A DNA stretch of 58,208 bases from assembly GCF_016862955.1 (NCBI RefSeq), contig NZ_BONY01000057.1, positions 1-58,208 of the forward strand, written 5' to 3'. The stretch is from Rhizocola hellebori. GTDB taxonomy: Bacteria > Actinomycetota > Actinomycetes > Mycobacteriales > Micromonosporaceae. Below are positions 52,277 to 58,208 of the stretch, piece after piece. How positions within the stretch are numbered: the first letter of the stretch is position 1; every line of letters starts with the position of its first letter. The position numbers and the translations under genes are program-made. Below the pieces are notes generated by a model. That model ran no database searches, was not told the DNA's origin, and was given only the letters and a program-made list of their open reading frames with translations.

Positions 52277-53190
52277 AGACGGGCACCAGCAGACCGTCCA
52301 CGGCCCTTGAAACGGCCGGGCTTGGGCATCGGTACAGGCAAACATGGGCGCTGCGAGACTGCGCACTGCACATCCCGGCCGGGCGAGTGGCCGCCCTGGT
52401 GGGGCCGAATGGTGCGGGCAAGAGCACGTTGCTGCACATCGTGGTGGGCCTGCTCACGCCGACCACCGGCAACGTTGACGTGTTGGGCGAACCGGTCGGG
52501 CAGCAGGCGGCCGCGCTGTCCCGCGTCGCGTTTATGGCGCAGGACAAGCCACTGTATGAAGGATTCACGGTCGCCGACATCCTGCGCTTCGGTCGTCACC
52601 TCAATCCCCAGTGGGACAACGGCCTCGCCGAAAACAGGCTCAACGCGCTCGGGATTGCGCTGAAGAGCAAGGTGGGCAAACTGTCCGGCGGCCAGCAGGC
52701 GCAGGTGGCGCTGACCGCAGCGATCGCCAAACGGCCCCATCTGATCGTCCTCGACGAGCCCCTGGCCAACCTCGACCCGCTGGCCCGAAACGAGGTGATG
52801 CGCAGCCTGATGACAGAGGTCGCGGAGACAGAGATAACCGTTCTGCTGTCTTCCCATGTCGTATCCGATCTGGAGGACACGTGTGACTGGCTGATCCTGC
52901 TCAACGGCGGCCGGGTTCAGCTGTGCGGCGATATCGAGGAGCTCCTCAGCAGCCACCGCATGATCTCCGGTCCGGTCGAGCTGGCCGATCGGCTGCTGGA
53001 GGAGGTGCAAGTCATAGACCAGAGTCGAACAGCCAGGCAACTGACGTGCGTGGCGCGCATCCAGACCAGCGAACCGGTGCTCCATCCTGATTGGAGCATC
53101 AGCGCGGTGAATCTTGAGCAGCTCGTGCTGGCCTACCTGCGTCGGCCCAACGTTGGCGTGCTGCCTCATCCGAACCTGGCCAGTGCCTGA
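52273..53190 (+). CDS. ABC transporter ATPase (YtrB-like)
   Basis: 305 residues from ATG 52273, overlapping the GntR stop. Walker A is VGPNGAGKSTLLHIVVG (about 43-53), Q-loop FMAQDKPLYEG, signature VGKLSGGQQAQVALTAAI near 137, Walker B HLIVLDEPLANLDPLA and switch His SSHVVSDL. The C-terminal 80 residues are an accessory domain seen in GntR-linked ABC ATPases. It energises the membrane protein encoded next. The three genes form a YtrA-YtrB-permease type operon, probably for resistance or envelope response. Confidence 0.9.
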   Translation: MKTGTSRPSTALETAGLGHRYRQTWALRDCALHIPAGRVAALVGPNGAGKSTLLHIVVGLLTPTTGNVDVLGEPVGQQAAALSRVAFMAQDKPLYEGFTVADILRFGRHLNPQWDNGLAENRLNALGIALKSKVGKLSGGQQAQVALTAAIAKRPHLIVLDEPLANLDPLARNEVMRSLMTEVAETEITVLLSSHVVSDLEDTCDWLILLNGGRVQLCGDIEELLSSHRMISGPVELADRLLEEVQVIDQSRTARQLTCVARIQTSEPVLHPDWSISAVNLEQLVLAYLRRPNVGVLPHPNLASA

Positions 53191-53208
53191 CAACGAAGGA
53201 GATCGATC

Positions 53209-54168
53209 GTGTTGTGGGTTACCTGGAGGCAGCACCGGACACCGGTGCTGCTCACCGCTGGGCTGCTGCTGGTGCTCGGAACGATACTGCTCGTGCATGG
53301 CTTGCTGACCGCAGACTTTATCCGTGACCGCGCTTCAGCTGGCTGTCCTGGCACCGGACCGGACTGTCTTGCCTTCGAGCAAGAAGTGCGGCTCCGCTAC
53401 CAGCAGATATATCAGCTGATTGGCTGGCTCCCGGTGGCACCGGCCCTGATCGGCGCGTTCTGGGGCGCCCCGTTGCTGGCCAAGGAGTTCGAACATGGCA
53501 CCCACAAGTTTGCGTGGACCCAGTCGGTCCCGCGGCGCCGCTGGCTGACCGTGAAGTTTGGCTTGCTGGGGCTGACAACCGTCCTTAGCGGCCTCGCTCT
53601 CGGCGGCATGACCACGGCATGGCTGTCCACCTTCCGGGGTACCGGGTTGGGTGACGCATTCGGCGACAAGGGGCTCTTCGCCGTCGCCGGCGTCGTGCCG
53701 GGCGCCTGGTGGTTGTTCTCCTTTGCGCTTGGCGTTGCCGCAGGCGCAACGATAAGGCGCACTTTGCCTGCCATGGCAGTCACCCTCGCAGTGTTCGCCG
53801 TCTCGCTTTTCGGGGTGTTCGCGGCGCGCCCCTTCTACGCGGCGCCGCAACGAGCGGTGCAAGTCAGCGCCGAGGTGAGCCCGCTGCCAGCCGATGCCAT
53901 CCTCATGAAGGATGTCTGGCTAACCACTTCCGGGCAGGAGGTCTCCCGGGCCACCATGGTCAACGCGATCGCCGACGCGTGCCGGGCGGTGTCTGCAAGC
54001 GTCAAGTACTACCAGTGCGCCTTCGAAGAGGGCTACACCCAGGTCGTGTACTTTCACCCGTCGACCAAGTTCTGGCAATTCCAGTGGACGGAAACTGGAA
54101 TCCTGGTCCTGATTTCTCTCGTGCTGGGCGTTCTAGCTTTCGTAAGCGCACTGCGGCGGCGAATCTGA
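53209..54168 (+). CDS. ABC transporter membrane protein of the GntR-linked operon
   Basis: 319 residues from GTG 53209 (AAGGAG seven bases before). Six transmembrane segments: VLLTAGLLLVLGTILLVHGL, LPVAPALIGAFWGAPLLAKE, LGLTTVLSGLALGGMTTAWL, LFAVAGVVPGAWWLFSFALG, MAVTLAVFAVSLFGVFAARP and ILVLISLVLGVLAFVSALRR, with a large extracytoplasmic loop between the last two holding cysteines (IADACRA, YYQCAFE). HGTHKFAW-like cytoplasmic segment FEHGTHKFAWTQSVPRRRW is typical of this actinomycete permease family. It pairs with the preceding ATPase. Confidence 0.85.
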   Translation: MLWVTWRQHRTPVLLTAGLLLVLGTILLVHGLLTADFIRDRASAGCPGTGPDCLAFEQEVRLRYQQIYQLIGWLPVAPALIGAFWGAPLLAKEFEHGTHKFAWTQSVPRRRWLTVKFGLLGLTTVLSGLALGGMTTAWLSTFRGTGLGDAFGDKGLFAVAGVVPGAWWLFSFALGVAAGATIRRTLPAMAVTLAVFAVSLFGVFAARPFYAAPQRAVQVSAEVSPLPADAILMKDVWLTTSGQEVSRATMVNAIADACRAVSASVKYYQCAFEEGYTQVVYFHPSTKFWQFQWTETGILVLISLVLGVLAFVSALRRRI

Positions 54169-54188
54169 TGCTCTGACAAGCATTTGAC

Positions 54189-54221
54189 GGCCGGTCGGGT
54201 CCAATATGGACCTGACCGGCC
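54189..54221. terminator. Bidirectional terminator between two convergent genes
   Basis: 15-bp stem, GGCCGGTCGGGTCCA and TGGACCTGACCGGCC, with one G-T pair and loop ATA. It lies between the stop of the ABC permease (54168) and that of the BNR gene (54222), so it can serve both. The core GGTCCA-loop-TGGACC is shared with the hairpins at 39586 and 40335. Confidence 0.75.
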
Positions 54222-56546
54222 TCATTCTGAGCCGTCGCCGATCGTGGTCTGCAGGATGCTGCGCCCGAACGTCGCCGCGAACAGTGTTTTGGTCTCCTCG
54301 TGGAAAAGCAGGTCGTTGACCGGGACCGCCGGGAAGTTCTCGCCGACCTTGAGCCAAACGCGGCCCAGGTTCGGGGTGAAGAACACGCCCATGTCGGTGC
54401 CGACGTAGAGCCAGTCGCCATGCTTGGGATGGCGGATCACGTCGTTGACCGGTGCCTGCGGCAGGTCGCCGGAGATGTCCACCCAGCTCGCGCCGCCGTC
54501 GCTGGTCATCAGCACGTGGGGCTGGGTTTCGCTTTCCCATTTGAAGCCCGAGTAGGCGACCCAGGCGGTGCGCGCGTCCTGCGGGTCGACGGTGACCCGG
54601 GTGACCCACCGGTCGGGCAGGTCGGGGTCGGTGAGCCGGGTCCACGTGCCGCCACCGTTGCCGGTGACCCACAGCCGCCCGTCGTCGGTACCGACGTACA
54701 CCGTCTCCTTGTCGGTGGGCGCGATGCCGATCGCGGTGATCGTCCCGTACGAGGTGGAGTTGCGCGGCGTCGGCCCGCCGGTCAGATCGGGGCTCACCGC
54801 CCGCCAGGTGACACCGCGGTCGTCGGAGCGGTTGAGGATGTTCGATCCAAAGTAGACGGTGTCCCCGCCGGCCGAGATCTCCAGCGGTGACACCCAGTTG
54901 AACCGGGTCCCGGCGAACCGGGCGCGGATGGAGGTCATGGTGTCGCCGGCGTTGTCGGATCGCGCGCAGCCGCCGTTCTGCGAACAGGCGAAGACGTTGT
55001 TGTGGTCGACCGGGTTGATGCGGTTCATCATCCCGTCGCCACCGCGGTACAGGTTCCAGCTCGCACCGTTCCAGGACCGCAGCGAGCCGTTGTCCTGGGT
55101 GCCGCCCGACGCCCGCGTCACATCCTGCACGCTGACATCCATCGCGTAGAACTGCATGTAGGGCTGCACGCTGGCCCTGCTCCACGGCCCGGTGACGTCG
55201 CCGTTCTTGTCCGACCAGTACAGCCCGCCGTCGTTGCCGAGGTAGACGCGGCCACGCTGGTGCGGGTCGAACGCCAGGGCGTGCTGATCGGCGTGGAATC
55301 TGTTGCCCGGACTGGAAATCCAGGACAAGCCGCCGTCGCGCGACTCCATCATCGGCACCCCGGCCGAAAACACGTGGTTGGCGTCGAACGGGTCGACCCA
55401 CAGCCGGCCGAACCACCAGGCGAAGCCGCCGTCGCCGGCGTCCAGCGCGGGCTCGCCGGTCAGCGGCCGCGTCCAGCTGGCGCCCGCGTCGTAGGACACG
55501 AAGAAGCCGGTGAGGTTGCCGATGCGGTCGTTGGTGATGGCGTAGGCGCGCCTGGGATTGCTGCGGGCGAAGGCGACCCCTATCCGGCCCGACTCGGCCT
55601 CCACCGCCGGCAGCGGCGCCCCGGCCCGCGCCCAGGTGCGGCCACCGTCAGTGGACCTGTACACCCCGGAGCCGGGGCCGCCGTACTCGCGCCCGTCGGG
55701 GAAGCGCAGCTTGTCCCACATGGCTGCGAGCACGATGTTCGGGTCGGCCGGGTTGATGGCCAGGTCGATCGCGCCGGTGGAGTCGTTGCGGCCCTGCAGA
55801 ACCTGACGCCAGCTCGCCCCACCGTCCTCGGACAGGTAGACGCCGCGCTCGCCGGTGGTGTCGAACAGCCGCCCCTGCGCGGCGACCAGAATGCGCCGTG
55901 GGTCGGCCGGATCCACGCCGATGCGCCCGACCGCGCCGGTGTCGGTCAGGCCCAGGCTGCTCCAGCTCGCACCGCCGTCGGTGGAGCGGTACACCCCGGC
56001 GCCGTAGTAGGAGCCACCGCCGCCGTGGTCGGGCTCGCCCGTGCCGGCGTAGAGCGTGCCGTCAGGCGTGATCGTCAGCGCGCCCATCGACTGTGGCAGC
56101 TTGTCCGACCAGGCGGCGGCGAAAGTGACGCCGCCGTCAGTGCTTTTCCATACGCCGCCGGTGCCGGCCGCCGCGTACACGATGCCAGGGGTGCGTGGGT
56201 CGACCACGACGTCGATGAGACGCCCGCCCACATTGCTCGGTCCGAGCAGCTGCCACTTCGCCTGCCCCAGCTGGGGATCGCCGGTACGGGTCTCACCCTC
56301 GATCTGCCGGGTGCGCGCCAGCGCGTCGCGGTAGGCGGTGGCCGGGATGGAGCCATCCGGATTGGCCCGCTGCAACCACATCCACTCGTAGGGCTCGGCC
56401 GGATTCTCGTGCTCTCCCGCACCGGCCGGCGGCAGGAGGGGCCTGCCGAAAACGTGCACCGCGCTGGCCACCAGCATCAGGGCGAGCGCGCCGGTTACGG
56501 CGCCCATCATCCGATGCCGCACCCGCCTCGACCGGATCAACCGCAT
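54222..56546 (-). CDS. Secreted BNR/sortilin-like propeller protein
   Basis: 774 residues from ATG 56546 (GGAG about nine bases upstream). An N-terminal basic and hydrophobic segment (RMMGAVTGALALMLVASAVH) is a signal or anchor. The body has about ten repeats of the BNR/Asp-box type, for example YRSTDGGASWSSLGL, YLSEDGGASWRQVLQ, YRSTDGGRTWARAG and LMTSDGGASWVDISG. Two stacked propellers are likely, as in sortilin-like glycosyl hydrolases and xyloglucanase-type GH74 enzymes, but the catalytic Asp pair cannot be placed by eye. Role: probable extracellular binding or hydrolysis of polysaccharide. It diverges from the GH43 gene. Confidence 0.85.
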   Translation of the reverse strand: MRLIRSRRVRHRMMGAVTGALALMLVASAVHVFGRPLLPPAGAGEHENPAEPYEWMWLQRANPDGSIPATAYRDALARTRQIEGETRTGDPQLGQAKWQLLGPSNVGGRLIDVVVDPRTPGIVYAAAGTGGVWKSTDGGVTFAAAWSDKLPQSMGALTITPDGTLYAGTGEPDHGGGGSYYGAGVYRSTDGGASWSSLGLTDTGAVGRIGVDPADPRRILVAAQGRLFDTTGERGVYLSEDGGASWRQVLQGRNDSTGAIDLAINPADPNIVLAAMWDKLRFPDGREYGGPGSGVYRSTDGGRTWARAGAPLPAVEAESGRIGVAFARSNPRRAYAITNDRIGNLTGFFVSYDAGASWTRPLTGEPALDAGDGGFAWWFGRLWVDPFDANHVFSAGVPMMESRDGGLSWISSPGNRFHADQHALAFDPHQRGRVYLGNDGGLYWSDKNGDVTGPWSRASVQPYMQFYAMDVSVQDVTRASGGTQDNGSLRSWNGASWNLYRGGDGMMNRINPVDHNNVFACSQNGGCARSDNAGDTMTSIRARFAGTRFNWVSPLEISAGGDTVYFGSNILNRSDDRGVTWRAVSPDLTGGPTPRNSTSYGTITAIGIAPTDKETVYVGTDDGRLWVTGNGGGTWTRLTDPDLPDRWVTRVTVDPQDARTAWVAYSGFKWESETQPHVLMTSDGGASWVDISGDLPQAPVNDVIRHPKHGDWLYVGTDMGVFFTPNLGRVWLKVGENFPAVPVNDLLFHEETKTLFAATFGRSILQTTIGDGSE

Positions 56547-56711
56547 CAGCCACACTCCGCAGCAGAGATCGGCAGCATCGGCGCTGCTCGATATTTGCAG
56601 CCTAACCGGCTCGCAGTCACAGCACCAGCGGCGCACGGCGTACATTGGAGCCCGGCGATGCCGTGATCCGGGCGATCGGCATCGACCTTCAGCCGCTAAG
56701 GAGACAGCGAC

Positions 56712-58166
56712 ATGTCTAGATCTATTGCCCGGATGAGTGCCCTGTGTACCGCCATCGTCGTGATGGTGGCGGGATCGACCGTGCTGGCCCAACGCGCGGC
56801 GGTCGCGCTCGATCCGTTCACCGGCTACCTGATGGCCCACTTCACCGGCGAGTCCGCCAACGGCGAGCAGATCTACCTCGCCCACAGCACCAACGGTTTG
56901 ACCTGGACCGATCTCAACAACGGCGGGCCGGTGCTCACCTCCGCCATCGGCACGCGAGGGGTGCGCGACCCCGCGCTCGTGCGCTCCCCCGCCGGCGATC
57001 GCTATTGGATCGTGGCGACCGACCTGCGCATCGCCAGCGGCACCTCATGGAGCGACGCGGCCAACCGCGGCAGCACCTCCCTGGTCGTATGGGAGTCGGC
57101 GGACCTGGTGAACTGGTCGGCACCACGGCTGATCAACGTCGCTGCCGGCATCCCTGGCGCCGGAAACGCCTGGGCCCCAGAGGCCATCTACAACGCGGCG
57201 ACCGGTGACTATGTCGTGTACTGGGCCACCAACTCCGCGCGCAACGGCGTCACCAAGCACCGCATCTGGTATGTGCGCACCAGCGACTTCCGCAGCTTCA
57301 CCGCGCCACAGCTGTTCATCGAGCGCGCCGGCAGCCAGGGGGTCATCGACACGCAGATCATTGAAGTGCCCAATAGCCTTGGCGGGTACCGTTACTACCG
57401 CGCCTCGGCCGACGGCCAGATCACCATCGAGGCCAGCAACTCGATCCTGGGTTCGTGGACGACGCTGGGAAATCTGTCGCACCTGGGCATCTCCAACGGC
57501 GCCACCGGCGGCAACGTGGTCGAAGGCCCGATGTGGGCGCAGTTCAACGGCCGCGACGAGTGGAACCTGTGGCTCGACCAGTTCGCCACCGGGCGCGGAT
57601 ACATGCCCATCAGCTCCACCAACCTGGGCAGCACGCAGAACTTCCGCACCCGCACCGACTACAGCATGGGCGCCGGCCGCAAACGGCACGGCTCGATCCT
57701 GAGCATCACCGCCGCCGAGCAGAGCCGCGTGCTGGCCCGCTGGGGCGCCTCCACGCCGGTCAATCGCCTTCAGTCGTACAACTTCCAGGACCGCTACGTG
57801 CGCCACGTCAACTTCGACGTGCGCATCGACCCGAACGTGAACCCGGCCCAGGACGCCCAGTTCCGTCTGGTACCGGGTCTGGCCAACAGCTCCGGCTACG
57901 TCTCGATCCAGTCGGTGAACTTCCCCGGCTACTACCTGCGCCAGTCCGGCTTCGACTTCGTGCTGGCGGCCAGCGACGGCACCTCGGGCTTCGCCGCGGA
58001 CGCCACCTTCCGCCGCGTCGCGGGCCTGGCCGACCCGGGCTGGAGTTCCTTCCAGTCCTACAGCTTCCCGGATCGATACATCCGCCATTTCAACTATCTG
58101 CTGCGCCTCGACCCCATCACCACCGCTCAGGGCCGCAGCGACGCCACCTTCCGGGTGACGGCCTGA
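56712..58166 (+). CDS. GH43-type arabinosidase-like protein with CBM42 (AbfB) domain
   Basis: 484 residues with AAGGAGACAG upstream of ATG 56712. A signal peptide ends near residue 32 (VLAQRAAVA). The GH43-like five-bladed propeller carries GVRDPALVRSP with Asp86 as the probable general base, GNAWAPEAIYN, and VVEGPMWAQF with the acid Glu near 271. The last 130 residues repeat YNFQDRYVRHVNFDVRIDP and YSFPDRYIRHFNYLLRLDP, the beta-trefoil AbfB/CBM42 arabinofuranose-binding domain. Likely to release arabinose from arabinoxylan outside the cell. It is followed by a strong terminator. Confidence 0.9.
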   Translation: MSRSIARMSALCTAIVVMVAGSTVLAQRAAVALDPFTGYLMAHFTGESANGEQIYLAHSTNGLTWTDLNNGGPVLTSAIGTRGVRDPALVRSPAGDRYWIVATDLRIASGTSWSDAANRGSTSLVVWESADLVNWSAPRLINVAAGIPGAGNAWAPEAIYNAATGDYVVYWATNSARNGVTKHRIWYVRTSDFRSFTAPQLFIERAGSQGVIDTQIIEVPNSLGGYRYYRASADGQITIEASNSILGSWTTLGNLSHLGISNGATGGNVVEGPMWAQFNGRDEWNLWLDQFATGRGYMPISSTNLGSTQNFRTRTDYSMGAGRKRHGSILSITAAEQSRVLARWGASTPVNRLQSYNFQDRYVRHVNFDVRIDPNVNPAQDAQFRLVPGLANSSGYVSIQSVNFPGYYLRQSGFDFVLAASDGTSGFAADATFRRVAGLADPGWSSFQSYSFPDRYIRHFNYLLRLDPITTAQGRSDATFRVTA

Positions 58167-58176
58167 CACAGCAATA

Positions 58177-58208
58177 GGCGGGGACCACCACAACCGGTGG
58201 TCCCCGCC
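58177..58208 (+). terminator. Terminator after the GH43 gene
   Basis: 13-bp perfect stem: GGCGGGGACCACC (58177-58189), loop ACAACC, GGTGGTCCCCGCC (58196-58208). It lies 10 bases after the stop. The window ends with the stem, so what follows is not visible. Confidence 0.85.

Noticed and set aside
1-58208. CRISPR arrays, tRNA, rRNA and classical riboswitches
   Set aside because: No regularly spaced 28-37 base repeats, CCA-ended cloverleaf or rRNA-like sequence was noticed. The array at 4-100 has only three copies, an 18-base unit and spacers of 14-15 bases, unlike CRISPR. A covariance-model scan would be needed to exclude short RNAs.

Overview
The window is high-GC DNA with GTG/TTG starts, Tat- and Sec-exported proteins, NB-ARC regulators with N-terminal helix-turn-helix domains, FetB/UPF0014, GntR-YtrA and KstD families. 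This points to a filamentous actinomycete, most likely of the Pseudonocardiales type (inference from gene families; no rRNA or tRNA gene was seen). It reads as an accessory chromosomal region rich in secreted proteins.

Region by region. 1-9.3 kb: a short direct-repeat array, a secreted HAF-repeat protein, two GNAT acetyltransferases, small hypothetical genes, and a Tat-exported 3-ketosteroid dehydrogenase-like flavoprotein with a KstR-type operator upstream. 9.5-11.1 kb: decayed ISL3 and IS30 transposases. 11.3-22.1 kb: a very large secreted ThuA/sugar-dehydrogenase/CBM protein with a LacI-type palindrome upstream, an AraC regulator, FG-GAP and Vgb-like beta-propeller proteins, and small secreted proteins. 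22.2-31.5 kb: an orphan FetB-like permease, then a 2,621-residue RHS/YD-repeat polymorphic toxin with a Hint domain, an unrecognised C-terminal toxin domain and an overlapping putative immunity gene. 31.7-43.5 kb: a metzincin-lipoprotein pair, a GDSL esterase, DoxX, a GH10 xylanase, an HTH-NB-ARC-TPR regulator with an internal triplication, an I36-like secreted protein, and a coupled phosphotransferase/secreted aminopeptidase pair.

43.5-54.2 kb is the most interesting part: a compact RiPP cluster built on the lasso-peptide plan but with an unusual precursor. A 66-residue precursor ends in six cysteines spaced C-x6-C-x5-CC-x8-C-x4-C, the pattern of animal and plant inhibitor-cystine-knot (knottin) peptides. 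It is followed by a B2-type leader-peptidase homologue that appears to have lost its catalytic Cys and His, an asparagine-synthetase-like lasso cyclase homologue, a PqqD-like recognition element (RRE), a MauE membrane protein fused to a CPSC thioredoxin-like domain, an S9 prolyl-oligopeptidase-like hydrolase and an ABC exporter. Most junctions overlap or nearly touch, implying translational coupling. Suggested model (inference): the RRE presents the leader, the AsnB-like enzyme forms a macrolactam or acts on a carboxylate, the MauE-thioredoxin protein supports formation of three disulfides, the S9 enzyme cleaves the leader or degrades the product, and the ABC protein exports it. A divergent HTH-NB-ARC regulator lies on one side and an autoregulated YtrA-type GntR/ABC operon on the other, which could serve sensing or immunity.

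54.2-58.2 kb: a secreted BNR/sortilin-like propeller protein and a GH43-CBM42 arabinosidase-like protein, which with the xylanase and the CBM protein suggest plant polysaccharide use.
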